Positions 26,111 through 35,536 of a DNA stretch of 64,000 nt are shown here, piece after piece. How positions within the stretch are numbered: the stretch's first letter is position 1; each line of letters opens with the position of its first letter. Both the position numbers and the translations under genes were made by a program. Source of the stretch: JANQGG01 sp964642175 (GTDB lineage Bacteria > Bacteroidota > Chlorobiia > Chlorobiales > Chloroherpetonaceae); assembly GCA_964642175.1 (NCBI GenBank), contig CAZXOK010000003.1:309165-373164 (forward strand), in the 5' to 3' direction. A model generated the notes under the pieces. It saw only the letters and a program-made list of their open reading frames with translations. It ran no database searches and was not told where the DNA came from.

Positions 26111-27346
26111 TTATAGATAGATTTGAGTTTGAACAATAAACTGGCTATAGCTTTCAATATCAGTACCACTGATGTATGGAACTGTTGAATACTGGCATGT
26201 GATCTTGGCATTGTGTCCGTCTAAGAACCAGTTGGCACCAACATCAAAATGGGTAAATGAATCAGGAGCACCTTCCAGATCTCTGAAAGAAAATCCTACG
26301 AAAGGCTGCAGGCGGTCGGTATCGCTTAAGATATTACCAGGAAGTAACAAGCCGGCCTGAGCAAAAATGATTGAACCAGTACCGAACAATGTACCACCTG
26401 AAGTGCCTCTTAAGTAATTATCACCAAAGTTGTAGCTATAGAATACACCATATGCGGTTAAAGCCATATCTCCACCCATTGGCTGATCGTAGAAGGCATC
26501 TACAGCAAATAACATGATGTCTTTTTCCGAAGTATTGCCGCTTCCATCAGCAATGATGCTTCCTTTTGGATGCATATAGAAACCGGCACCAACATTAAAT
26601 ACTGATTTTGTGCCTACATATGTACCAACATGGAATGGGAAAAATGTGCTTTCTTTATCAGCAAATTGATAAGCAAGGTAACCGTTAAATGCCCATGAAT
26701 CGGTGCTGTTTAATTGAGCAGGGCCACCATTAACTAGTGTTGGTGCTGCTTGTTTGAAAGGTTCTACAGCAGAGAAGTTATACTTGATGTTACCGGCAGC
26801 ACCTTTAATGTAATAACCCATCTGACGGGCAAACTGGTCATTTTTTTCAATGTTAGGCCAGTTGAAGATCGGTGCATCTAGTTGCAGGTAATTAAGTGTG
26901 CTGGACATGGTCATACGGGAAAGGCCATTCCAGTAATGCAAACCGGCACCAAAATCCATGGTGAAATCGCTTTTGCCGCCTAATAAGGTGTAATTAAGCC
27001 ATACATCATGCATGTACAATTGAGGCTTTTTCGCACCTGAGCTGGCACTTTGACTGTTAATACCAAAGTGAGTGATGATCATAAACTTCTTGTTCATCTG
27101 AGCAAATGCAAGAAGACGAGAACGTCTCAATTTGGTGCTGAAGTTATCAGTACTTCCACCCTCAGGATTTTCAGAGTAAATACCCTGGAACTGATGCCAG
27201 GTGATAAAACGAATATACTTTGAGCCTTCATCGTTAAGCTTAATTTTCATGCCACCAGTATAGTCTTTGGATCCCTGAGCTTTAGCTTGTGGCGAAGCTG
27301 TAAAGAGAAGCGCAAAAGCGGCTAATACGAGTAAAACTTTTTTCAT
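26111..27346 (-). CDS. Outer-membrane porin-like protein
   Basis: 411 residues. Cleavable signal peptide (MKKVLLVLAAFALLFTAS..AKA). The rest alternates short polar and aromatic stretches, for example YIRFITWHQFQGIYSE, FSTKLRRSRLLAFAQMN, GGDMALTAYGVFYSYNFG and QFIVQTQIYL at the C-terminus, as in a phosphate-selective-porin-like beta barrel. It is the first gene of the symporter operon and probably admits the solute through the outer membrane. No specific family can be named. Confidence 0.68.
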   Translation of the reverse strand: MKKVLLVLAAFALLFTASPQAKAQGSKDYTGGMKIKLNDEGSKYIRFITWHQFQGIYSENPEGGSTDNFSTKLRRSRLLAFAQMNKKFMIITHFGINSQSASSGAKKPQLYMHDVWLNYTLLGGKSDFTMDFGAGLHYWNGLSRMTMSSTLNYLQLDAPIFNWPNIEKNDQFARQMGYYIKGAAGNIKYNFSAVEPFKQAAPTLVNGGPAQLNSTDSWAFNGYLAYQFADKESTFFPFHVGTYVGTKSVFNVGAGFYMHPKGSIIADGSGNTSEKDIMLFAVDAFYDQPMGGDMALTAYGVFYSYNFGDNYLRGTSGGTLFGTGSIIFAQAGLLLPGNILSDTDRLQPFVGFSFRDLEGAPDSFTHFDVGANWFLDGHNAKITCQYSTVPYISGTDIESYSQFIVQTQIYL

Positions 27347-27900
27347 GGTTATTAAAAGTTTTTGTTAAAGAAGTTGTCCTGTGTTGATTTAATCTTGTTT
27401 GAAATAACAAAACATTGATAAATACATTTGGTTAAGGATCATTAGATTTATGGTTTAAAGAACAATAAACCTCAACTATTTACTAACTACTTGGGGTACT
27501 TATGAAGAAAGGAAGAAATATAAGTGAGAATGAAATGAATGCTTTTGGTAGGTAACGTGGTTTGTTCTCATAGCTAATCTCCTTTGTGTCTTGTATCCTT
27601 ATTGCCTAAGCAAAAGGGTCAAAATGGTTTTTTTAAAAAAGTTCAGAACTTTCGGCCTGAAACATCAGTAAACTCTGTTTTTAATAAGCTTACTTACCGA
27701 CTGAGAAAAACTTGATTGGGAAATTTGACTATTTTTTTTCTTAAATCAAAACAAAAAATTTCCCATCAATTCCCTTAAACCTAAATATTGAAATAAAATA
27801 TCACAAAAGTATCACAAACAAGTTTCAAATTCTACCTGGAATTGGAAACTCATCTGATGTGTTAGTTCATTAAAGAAACTCAGATATCAATTCCTTTCTT
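27347..27900. other. Divergent intergenic region
   Basis: About 550 AT-rich bases between the porin-symporter operon (leftward) and the DCC protein gene (rightward). It must hold both promoters. No protein, RNA gene or strong palindrome was recognised. Confidence 0.5.
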
Positions 27901-28299
27901 ATGAAACCAATTCTGATTTACGACGGGCACTGCAACATGTGTATCGGATTTGTAAAAAGTGTAGAAACATACCACCAGTATCAGCCAAAGGATTACCTGG
28001 TTGATATGATCCCATACCAAAAAGCAGATGACCTTATTAAAACCTATCATTTAGATCCTGAAGAACTCCAGCAAGCATTTCATTTTATCACACCCAAAGG
28101 AGAAGTCTATAAAGCAGGACAGGCCATTGATAAACTTGCAGAAGTCTATCCGCTTTTAAAAATTGGATCGGGTTTTTTTACAACCCAATTAGGAGAGAAC
28201 TTTTACCAGTTTATAGCCAAAAACCGTTACTCGGTTTTCGGATGCCAGGACGAGTGTTATGTGCCAAAACTCTACGTACCGGGAGATCAAAAAGACTAA
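27901..28299 (+). CDS. DCC-family thiol-disulfide oxidoreductase-like protein (DUF393)
   Basis: 132 residues with the family-defining opening ILIYDGHCNMCIGFVKSVE: Asp8 with Cys11 and Cys14 in CNMC. The rest has MIPYQKADDLIKTYHLDPEE, a FITPKGEVYKAGQAI block and RYSVFGCQDECYVP with two further cysteines. DCC proteins are predicted thioredoxin-like redox proteins without an established substrate. It is a single gene between a long upstream gap and a convergent neighbour. Confidence 0.85.
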   Translation: MKPILIYDGHCNMCIGFVKSVETYHQYQPKDYLVDMIPYQKADDLIKTYHLDPEELQQAFHFITPKGEVYKAGQAIDKLAEVYPLLKIGSGFFTTQLGENFYQFIAKNRYSVFGCQDECYVPKLYVPGDQKD

Positions 28300-28364
28300 A
28301 GACATCTTTCTGTGTTTTCACATAGCAGTTGTAAAGGTAATATCATCGTTATAAGGGGCAAAGC

Positions 28365-29621
28365 TCAGGCTTCTATCTCATATTCCTTCAAAATCTCAAG
28401 CACATGAGGCGGGACAATTGTGAGTTTCTCCGGGTAAAACAGCTTTAAAAAGTAGTAGTTGCGTATCAGGTGAAAGTCGATGGAATAGCGAGCAAATTCA
28501 AGCCCTTTTGGTCCCTTTAACTTCATCATCAGCATAAGCAGCTTTCCACCCCACATGGGCATTCGACTGCCAGAGCCAAGATCCTCGCCTTGCTGCTCGG
28601 CTTTCATCTGTTCTATGGAACGCATGCTATTCATTTTTACAGCTTCACTGGCATCCCCAGACCGCTGTTCCTGCCCGTATTCAAGCTCATCCTTAACCAG
28701 ATCCAATAATTGCTGACCCTTCTGGGTTCTCACAAGGAGCCACTGCCATTTCTGATTTTTCTCCATAGGAGCACCAAGGTACCCGACGGTAAGATCTGCA
28801 AGGGAATTGAGGTAGTCGAAACAACTCATGCAACTGTAGGCAAATACCCCGATTCTTGATAGCTCCTGAGGAATACAAAAATATGGGAATTTTTCAACTT
28901 TTCCCGAGCGGTGCTTAAAATGCACCTGGAAATCCTGCATGAACTCGTAATGGACAATATCCCGATGATTTGGGGTGATCTTATCGAGGATCCATCGCAG
29001 GTTTTTTGGCTTAACATTATCGGTACAAGGGATACCGAGGAAATAAAAATTTATGTCTTTAAGGTAATCGTAACGTTGCTGGAAGTCGCGCAAAATATGA
29101 ACATGGCATGCTGCACCGATCACCAGGATATCTTTGTGGCCTTTTTGAGCCACCTGTTCCAGGCTTTTTAAGGTTGGCGCCAGCGTGGGTTTATTGCCTT
29201 TAGCTTTGGGGATATCTACCACTGTTTCTGAAAGTTGAGCAACAGGGATAAATTCATCTTTTTCGGAATGGGTGACATGCATAACTGCCTGAACTTTTCC
29301 GGAGGAGAGGGCTTTTTCCGAGATCCGGGTTATTATGCCACTCCATTGAGCATGATCAACCGGTTTTTTAAGCTGAGCAACGAGGCGTTTTTGCGTGATG
29401 CCAAACCGGGATTCTTCAAAATCTTTTGGATGTCGCTGGCGTCCAAAAATGGCTTCTTCCTGTTGGCCAAGCCAACCTGTATTAAATACACAACTCTGAA
29501 TACTTTCTTTTGAAGGCCAGATGCTAACAGAGCATAAACCGCAGGAACTGCAAATAGTTTCTTTACTTACCGGGGAGATTTGAATATCGGCATCGAGGTT
29601 GTCACAACTAAGATCAGACAT
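28365..29621 (-). CDS. FrhB-like coenzyme F420 hydrogenase/dehydrogenase beta-subunit family protein
   Basis: 418 residues. N-terminal cysteines CSSCGLC (24, 27, 30), then FGRQRHPKDFEESRFGITQKR, a VIGAACHVHILRDFQQRYDY block, FYFLGIPCTDNVKP and AYSCMSCFDYLNSLADLTVGYLG. These are the FrhB N- and C-terminal regions that bind FAD and Fe-S clusters, as in chlorophyll-a 7-hydroxymethyl reductase and related enzymes. No hydrogenase genes lie near it, so it is an orphan reductase. Substrate unknown. Confidence 0.82.
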   Translation of the reverse strand: MSDLSCDNLDADIQISPVSKETICSSCGLCSVSIWPSKESIQSCVFNTGWLGQQEEAIFGRQRHPKDFEESRFGITQKRLVAQLKKPVDHAQWSGIITRISEKALSSGKVQAVMHVTHSEKDEFIPVAQLSETVVDIPKAKGNKPTLAPTLKSLEQVAQKGHKDILVIGAACHVHILRDFQQRYDYLKDINFYFLGIPCTDNVKPKNLRWILDKITPNHRDIVHYEFMQDFQVHFKHRSGKVEKFPYFCIPQELSRIGVFAYSCMSCFDYLNSLADLTVGYLGAPMEKNQKWQWLLVRTQKGQQLLDLVKDELEYGQEQRSGDASEAVKMNSMRSIEQMKAEQQGEDLGSGSRMPMWGGKLLMLMMKLKGPKGLEFARYSIDFHLIRNYYFLKLFYPEKLTIVPPHVLEILKEYEIEA

Positions 29622-29804
29622 GGATGAGCAGGTTTTATATCCTTGAAAATAGTGCTGAATTCAGCGGTAATAAAATAAACATTAGCTAATAAAACCAAAA
29701 TGAACAAACCGGACTTAGAAAGTACGAAATAAGAGAAAAGCCATGAAAAAATCCATAAACCTTTTATCTTAGGAAAAATATCTGCAAACCAAGCTCAACT
29801 CATT

Positions 29805-31304
29805 ATGAAATTATCCAAGATTTTAGTGGCCAATCGTGGCGAAATTGCAATCCGGGTATTGCGTACTCTAAGAGAAATGGACATTCAGACTGTAGCCATT
29901 TTTTCCGAAGCTGATCAAAATGCCCGTTTTCATCGCCTGGCCGATGAAGCCTATTGTATTGGTGGTATCACATCTCGCGAAAGTTATCTGAATATGGACC
30001 TGGTATTGGATGTCGCTAAAAAAAGCGGATGCCAGGGGATTCACCCGGGATATGGCTTTTTATCGGAAAATGAAGAGTTTGCAAGGCGTTGTCAGGCCGA
30101 GGGATTGGTATTTATAGGGCCAAAACCCGAGATCATAAAGTCGCTGGGTGATAAAATTGAAGCCCGCAAAATAGCTATTAAAGCCAACCTGCCGATTGCA
30201 TCGGGTACCGAAGGCTCGATTGAGGATATAACTGAAGCATCAAAAGTAGCCAAAAATGTCGGATTTCCGGTTTTAATTAAAGCCACAGCCGGTGGTGGTG
30301 GTAAAGGTATGAAACGCGTCGATAAAGAATCCGAATTTGAACGCCAGTTTCAAACCGCTAAAAATGAAGCCGAAGCCGCTTTTGGCGATGGGCGCGTTTA
30401 TATTGAAAAATATCTCGAGAATCCCCGTCATATTGAAATTCAGATCCTGTGCGATGAGCATGGCAATGGGGTGTATTTGTTTGAGCGTGAGTGCTCCGTT
30501 CAGCGCCGGCATCAAAAAGTAATTGAAGAAGCGCCATCGAGCATTTTAACCCCGGAGCTGCGCGAGGAAATGGGCCAGAGCGCCCTGCGTTTGGCCAAAG
30601 AGATTGGTTATACCAATGCCGGGACGGTTGAGTTTCTGGTGGATAAAAACATGAAGTTTTATTTTCTAGAAGTCAATACCCGTTTGCAGGTAGAGCATCC
30701 GGTAACCGAAATGATCACGGGTCTGGATTTGGTTCGTGAGCAGGTTTATGTTGCCGAAGGAAAACCACTTAGCTTTTCTCAGGATCAGATTACCATTAAA
30801 GGCCATAGTATTGAGTGCCGTATCTACGCCGAAGATTCGGAAAACTTCTTGCCTTCCATTGGCCGTGTGCCCCATTATGTAGAGCCTAACGGGTTTGGCA
30901 TTCGAACTGATTCGGCTATTGAGCCAGGTTCTGAGATCAGCATGTATTACGATCCCATGATCTCCAAGTTGGTGGTTTGGGACTGGACCCGCCAGCAAGC
31001 TATTCAGAAAATGATCAGGGCCCTTCAGGAATATGAGATATCAGGTGTGGATACCACGATCCCGTTTTGTGAATTTGTAATGAATCACGAGGCATTTCAA
31101 ACAGGCCAGTTCGATACACACTTTGTTCAGAACTTTTATTCAAACAGGCCAAAACCTGAATTGTGTAACGAAAAAAGTCAGGCAGCAGCGGTACTCTCTG
31201 CATTTTTACACAATATTGAGCGTAATAAAGTGAAAACCGATACATCTATGAACGGACAGGCTGCTCAGCAGAATGGTTGGGAAAAAAGAAAGTCCTTGAG
31301 GTAA
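29805..31304 (+). CDS. accC: Biotin carboxylase subunit of an acyl-CoA (or related) carboxylase
   Basis: 499 residues. Biotin-carboxylase N-terminal domain (KILVANRGEIAIRVLRTLRE), ATP-grasp with KATAGGGGKGMKRV, EKYLENPRHIEIQ, ERECSVQRRHQKVIEEAPS and EVNTRLQVEHPVTEMITG, then the C-terminal biotin carboxylase domain. It carboxylates carrier-bound biotin using ATP and bicarbonate. It is about 50 residues longer than typical AccC, with a polar tail lacking a biotinyl MKM motif. No biotin carrier or carboxyltransferase gene is adjacent, so acetyl-, propionyl- or other CoA specificity is open. Confidence 0.9.
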   Translation: MKLSKILVANRGEIAIRVLRTLREMDIQTVAIFSEADQNARFHRLADEAYCIGGITSRESYLNMDLVLDVAKKSGCQGIHPGYGFLSENEEFARRCQAEGLVFIGPKPEIIKSLGDKIEARKIAIKANLPIASGTEGSIEDITEASKVAKNVGFPVLIKATAGGGGKGMKRVDKESEFERQFQTAKNEAEAAFGDGRVYIEKYLENPRHIEIQILCDEHGNGVYLFERECSVQRRHQKVIEEAPSSILTPELREEMGQSALRLAKEIGYTNAGTVEFLVDKNMKFYFLEVNTRLQVEHPVTEMITGLDLVREQVYVAEGKPLSFSQDQITIKGHSIECRIYAEDSENFLPSIGRVPHYVEPNGFGIRTDSAIEPGSEISMYYDPMISKLVVWDWTRQQAIQKMIRALQEYEISGVDTTIPFCEFVMNHEAFQTGQFDTHFVQNFYSNRPKPELCNEKSQAAAVLSAFLHNIERNKVKTDTSMNGQAAQQNGWEKRKSLR

Positions 31305-31337
31305 TCGATTCGAATTATTGTTAAGTGTCTTTGAGTT

Positions 31338-31850
31338 ATGTCGGTATCTAAAAAAGTAAATTTACGAGTTACAGCATTGTGCATTCAAGATGAGCATGTG
31401 CTGTTGGTAAAGCACAAACGGTTTACATATACCAAGGATTTTCCGGAAGCTTACTGGATATTGCCGGGTGGGGTTTTGGAACCCGGCGAATCAGTTCCGG
31501 AGGGCATTCAGCGGGAAGTCAGAGAAGAAACCGGATTGGAATGCAACGTCGGAAACCTGGTATTTGTAAAAGAACTCATTTATCCTTATCCCTCTGAAAA
31601 CCAGACGTCAATAACCCATCATTCAGTGAGCCTGGCATTTTATTGCGAAATTGTTGGTGGCGAGCTTATGACGGGTAAAGACCCCGAATTTGCAGATGAC
31701 GATCAGGTGATTCTTAAAACCGACTGGCTGCCCATCAAAAGTCTGGCAGAGTATGATGTCTATCCGCCTTTTTTACCTGGGTTTGTTCAACAGGGATATC
31801 AAACAAAATTTCAGAATATGCCTGTCAGGTATTTTGATAGCTTTCAGTAA
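31338..31850 (+). CDS. NUDIX hydrolase
   Basis: 170 residues. The Nudix box spans residues 45-67: GVLEPGESVPEGIQREVREE followed by TGL, with all catalytic Glu residues present. The N-terminal strand VTALCIQDEHVLLVKHKR and PEAYWILPGG are typical. It hydrolyses nucleoside-diphosphate-linked compounds; the substrate is not clear. It starts 34 bases after the biotin carboxylase gene, and its 3' end overlaps a convergent membrane-protein gene by 26 bases. Confidence 0.9.
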   Translation: MSVSKKVNLRVTALCIQDEHVLLVKHKRFTYTKDFPEAYWILPGGVLEPGESVPEGIQREVREETGLECNVGNLVFVKELIYPYPSENQTSITHHSVSLAFYCEIVGGELMTGKDPEFADDDQVILKTDWLPIKSLAEYDVYPPFLPGFVQQGYQTKFQNMPVRYFDSFQ

Positions 31851-32529
31851 TCTCAACCGGTTTTTCTGAAGGCGAAGACGGTGTGTTTTTATAAACCAGC
31901 CATACCCCGATTGCAAAGCATAACGCTGAAATAGTATTGACACCTTGCTTGACCCATTCCACATTTATTGTTTCACTGGGTGATCTGGCCAGTCCCACGA
32001 GCGTGAGCACTAAAAAGAACGACAAGGCAAAGATATAGCCAAATTTGGGTTGATTGATTTTTCTGGAGAGTAGAATTAGACAAATAATCATGGTAAAGTT
32101 AGCCAGAAACGCTATGCCCAGGGTTGTGAAAAACCACTGCCGTCCGGGAAATTCGATGGCCAGATAGGAAATAAGAACAAGCTCAATTGTTCCAAGTGAA
32201 AATGGGAGTAACCAGACCGAGGATTTGCAGCGCTTATTGATGCTGCCAAGCGCACACCATAAAGCTGAGGCTAAAAAAATAAAACCCAGGGAATTACATA
32301 TAAACAGGCTGTATTTCATCCAAAGTGTCTCTTCAGTGGTGAGGGCCCATATAACTTTTTCTGTTGCTTTTAAGAATCCTCCTGTAAAACAGAGCACAAG
32401 ACCGGTAAGGGCAACCCATTTCAAAGCCGGATTAAACACGCTTACAGTTTTAGAAATCAAGAAAAAGGAAAATACTGAAATAAAAACCGGGAGATAATCT
32501 TGCAAGGCCATCCAGATCGAAGGTGTCAT
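31825..32529 (-). CDS. Multi-pass membrane protein of unknown function
   Basis: 234 residues with about seven hydrophobic segments (for example ALQDYLPVFISVFSFFLISK, WVALTGLVLCFTGGFLKA, FICNSLGFIFLASALWCAL). Short polar loops and a polar C-terminal tail are present. No family signature is recognised, though the layout resembles conserved hypothetical membrane proteins. Its last 26 bases overlap the end of the NUDIX gene on the other strand. Confidence 0.7.
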   Translation of the reverse strand: MTPSIWMALQDYLPVFISVFSFFLISKTVSVFNPALKWVALTGLVLCFTGGFLKATEKVIWALTTEETLWMKYSLFICNSLGFIFLASALWCALGSINKRCKSSVWLLPFSLGTIELVLISYLAIEFPGRQWFFTTLGIAFLANFTMIICLILLSRKINQPKFGYIFALSFFLVLTLVGLARSPSETINVEWVKQGVNTISALCFAIGVWLVYKNTPSSPSEKPVEITESYQNT

Positions 32530-32741
32530 TAGATTATGTATCAGGTTAAGTTTAAATTTTGCTCAATATAAAAAAATCAAAATATTAACAGGAGGAAAGT
32601 TAGATGTAAATGTTTGGAATGAACAACTATCTTGTTGTATATTTATGCCCATATTCACACCGTGACAAAATACAACCACAATAACCTTAACCAAAACGGT
32701 TGAATTCAAGTAACACATAATCCTTTTTTGGGAGACATAAA

Positions 32742-33038
32742 ATGGAAGAACAGGCTGCAGTACAAGCAACTGGTATAGAGGCAAAAATCTTAAAAGTGGT
32801 TCAGATCATGAAAGAACACCACAATTTTGCTAAATATGAACTTGCATTTCATCTCGATAGATATCAGGGCGATGCCTTCTACGATCGTGTTTTAGAGTCC
32901 ATTGAAGATGTTGGTGGGTTTCGGGTAAGATTTGTTGATAAAAGTTCTATTGATATTCCAATAGAAGCTTTACATGAATGTGACCGAAGTGATTTTTACG
33001 ATCGTTGGGGCGAGAAAATCATGGCTACCAAGAGATAA
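32742..33038 (+). CDS. Small conserved hypothetical protein
   Basis: 98 residues, soluble, mixed helix and strand: GIEAKILKVVQIMKEHHNFA, KYELAFHLDRYQGDAFYDRV and YDRWGEKIMATKR. A GGGAGA ribosome binding site precedes the ATG. It is followed by a strong terminator, which supports a real single-gene transcript. No known domain or motif is recognised, so no function is assigned. Confidence 0.7.
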   Translation: MEEQAAVQATGIEAKILKVVQIMKEHHNFAKYELAFHLDRYQGDAFYDRVLESIEDVGGFRVRFVDKSSIDIPIEALHECDRSDFYDRWGEKIMATKR

Positions 33039-33063
33039 GCCAGCAGAATTTAAGAATATTACC

Positions 33064-33095
33064 AAAAAAGCCTTAAGATCTCTTAAGGCTTTTTT
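33064..33095. terminator. Strong hairpin terminator
   Basis: AAAAAAGCCTTAAG pairs with CTTAAGGCTTTTTT around a 4-base loop, giving a perfect 14-base stem with T run. It ends the small hypothetical gene and can work in both directions. Confidence 0.9.
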
Positions 33096-33138
33096 AGTTT
33101 ACCTAAAGTTAAAAGCATACTAACAAAAAAAGCAGCAC

Positions 33139-33546
33139 ATGGTTATTGGAAAAGAATTGGTAAAACAAACCAGAGGATTCTCGGATGTTGTGGATATAAC
33201 CCGGGATGTAAATTCCGTTATTGCAATATCAAACGGTATTGTTTGCATTGCTGTGATCGGATCTACAGCATCTGTTACGACCATTGAATACGAACCCGCC
33301 CTGGTGGCCGATTTCAAAGATAAGCTTGAAGAATTGGCCGCTCACGATAAGCCCACGCGCCATGGCGATACATGGGGCGATGAAAATGGATTTTCTCATC
33401 TCAGAGCTTCGTTGATGGGGCCAGGGATCACTTTACCGGTTCAAAACGGGCAGGTGGTCTTGGGAACCTGGCAGCAGATTGTATTGGTGGATCACGATAA
33501 CCGGCCTCGAGAAAGGAAAATTGTGGTTCAGATGGTGGGAGAGTGA
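33139..33546 (+). CDS. YjbQ/UPF0047 secondary thiamine-phosphate synthase-like protein
   Basis: 135 residues. Family blocks are GFSDVVDITRDVNSVI, GIVCIAVIGSTASVTTIEYEP, WGDENGFSHLRASLMGP and PVQNGQVVLGTWQQIVLVDHD, all typical of UPF0047/YjbQ, including the His residue of SHLRAS. Some members show weak thiamine-phosphate synthase activity; the real role is uncertain. It is a single gene with a terminator upstream. Confidence 0.92.
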   Translation: MVIGKELVKQTRGFSDVVDITRDVNSVIAISNGIVCIAVIGSTASVTTIEYEPALVADFKDKLEELAAHDKPTRHGDTWGDENGFSHLRASLMGPGITLPVQNGQVVLGTWQQIVLVDHDNRPRERKIVVQMVGE

Positions 33547-33684
33547 GTGTGTTTTTTTAAGATAACGCCTGAAGAAACTTTAAAATCAAGCAACACAGAC
33601 TCGTTAATTAAATCGAGATTGAAGGTGCACGTGTTCGGGTAATTAAAAAGCTAAAGCATTTATAAACATTCAAACAGGTAAGTA

Positions 33685-35208
33685 ATGATGGAAGACATTG
33701 AAAATGTAGAGTTATCCTTCCTTAGCATCGACGATTATGATGAACTCAAGCAAGCTATGATTGAGTCCTACACCAACATGGACTACCCTTATCAGACCAA
33801 AGACAATATTCGCACCTTGATAACGAAGTTTCCTGAAGGTCAGGTGGTTATTAAAGTCAATAACCAGTTTGCCGGATGCGCACTGGCTATTATTGTTGAT
33901 TACAGCAAATTTGATAATCGACATACTTATAAGGAAGTCACGGGAAACTTCACCTACGACACTCACACACCGCAAGGCGATATGCTTTACGGCATAGATA
34001 TTTTTATCCGACCAAAATTCAGAGGCTTGCGTTTGGGGCGGCGGTTGTATGATTATAGAAAAGAATTGTGCGAACGACTCAATTTAAAAGGAATTGCCTT
34101 TGGCGGACGCATTCCGAATTATCATAAGTACGCCGAGAATCTATCACCTAAAGAATACATCCAAAAAGTCCGTATGAAGGAAATTCATGATCCTGTCCTG
34201 AATTTTCAGATGTCAAATGAGTTTCATCCATCCAAAATCCTGAAAGGGTATTTGGAAGGTGATGAGGACTCGAATGAATATGCGGTACTACTGGAATGGG
34301 ATAATATTTATTATGAAAAACCCACCACAGAAGCAACCACAATCAAGAAAGTGGTTCGTTTGGGGTTGGTGCAGTGGCAGATGCGGCTGTATAAAGATAT
34401 GGATGAACTGATGCAGCAAGTCGAGTATTTTGTTGATGCGGTTTCGAATTATCACGCCGATTTTGCACTTTTTCCCGAATTTCTTAATGCCCCGTTGATG
34501 CAGGAATTCAACAATTTATCGCCCTCCGATGCGATTCGCGAATTGGCTAAACAAACACAGGTCTTGATGCATCGCTTCTCAGAATTAGCCGTATCGTACA
34601 ACATCAATATCATCACAGGTTCCATGCCGGAGCTTGAAAATGAACATTTATATAATATCGGTTACTTATGCAAACGCGATGGCTCGATCGAACGCTTTGA
34701 AAAACTACACATTACCCCTGATGAAGAAAAGGTTTGGGGGCTTCAGGGCGGTCGGCAACTCAGGACTTTTGATACTGATTGTGGTAAAATCGGCGTGTTG
34801 ATTTGCTACGATATTGAATTCCCTGAACTGAGCAGAATGCTGGCTGAAGAAGGCATGGATATTTTGTTTGTACCTTTCTTAACCGATACCCAAAATGGTT
34901 ATTCAAGGGTTCGTTGTTGCGCACAATCCAGAGCCATTGAAAATGAATGTTATGTAGCTATAGCTGGTAGTGTGGGTAACCTGCCCAATGTTGAAAACAT
35001 GGATATCCAGTATGCTCAATCCATGGTATTTACACCATGCGATTTTTCTTTCCCGGCTAATGGCATAAAAGCTGAAGCTACACCAAACACAGAAATGATC
35101 TTGATTGCCGATGTGGATATCGATCTGCTGAGAGAGTTGAATCAGTTTGGAAGTGTTCGAAACTTAAAAGACCGGCGTAATGATCTTTATGAAATCAAGC
35201 GGTTGTAA
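33685..35208 (+). CDS. Bifunctional GNAT acetyltransferase / carbon-nitrogen hydrolase
   Basis: 507 residues. The first about 210 residues form a GNAT domain (IDIFIRPKFRGLRLGRRLYDYR carries the acetyl-CoA-binding RGxxxG-like loop). The second half is a nitrilase-superfamily amidohydrolase with Glu in ALFPEFLNAP (about 263), Lys in ERFEKLHITPDE (about 339) and Cys in GVLICYDIEFPEL (about 374), the intact Glu-Lys-Cys triad. This fusion is known in many bacteria; substrates are not established. It is a single gene followed by a terminator-like hairpin. Confidence 0.92.
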   Translation: MMEDIENVELSFLSIDDYDELKQAMIESYTNMDYPYQTKDNIRTLITKFPEGQVVIKVNNQFAGCALAIIVDYSKFDNRHTYKEVTGNFTYDTHTPQGDMLYGIDIFIRPKFRGLRLGRRLYDYRKELCERLNLKGIAFGGRIPNYHKYAENLSPKEYIQKVRMKEIHDPVLNFQMSNEFHPSKILKGYLEGDEDSNEYAVLLEWDNIYYEKPTTEATTIKKVVRLGLVQWQMRLYKDMDELMQQVEYFVDAVSNYHADFALFPEFLNAPLMQEFNNLSPSDAIRELAKQTQVLMHRFSELAVSYNINIITGSMPELENEHLYNIGYLCKRDGSIERFEKLHITPDEEKVWGLQGGRQLRTFDTDCGKIGVLICYDIEFPELSRMLAEEGMDILFVPFLTDTQNGYSRVRCCAQSRAIENECYVAIAGSVGNLPNVENMDIQYAQSMVFTPCDFSFPANGIKAEATPNTEMILIADVDIDLLRELNQFGSVRNLKDRRNDLYEIKRL

Positions 35209-35293
35209 CCGTTAAGATTTGTGTGCTGGCAAACCTGCAAATGAAGTATAAGTTTTAATAACACGTTTTACTTGGGCTGAACAGCATGGTTTT

Positions 35294-35319
35294 CTGAAAT
35301 CAATATTTCAGGGTTTTTT
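35294..35319 (+). terminator. Probable terminator in the gap after the GNAT/hydrolase gene
   Basis: CTGAAAT and ATTTCAG pair around CAAT and are followed by GG and six T residues, about 85 bases after the stop codon. The rest of the 328-base gap (35209-35536) shows no gene. Confidence 0.55.
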
Positions 35320-35536
35320 ATTGAATAATAGCTCAAGATTCCAAAACTTTAATTTTTAAGGATAAAGGTGTTAATTTTCAAAATCTTTAGTGAAGCGCAT
35401 ATCAGGACTGAACAATAGCCTTTTAATAGTTAAGTGATAATTAAAACACGGCTGTCTGTAGCACTGTAGCTTTCTAATTTCCCCAGACTCTCTTATATTC
35501 AACCTTTTATTAATATGATTACCAGGATTTTGCACT

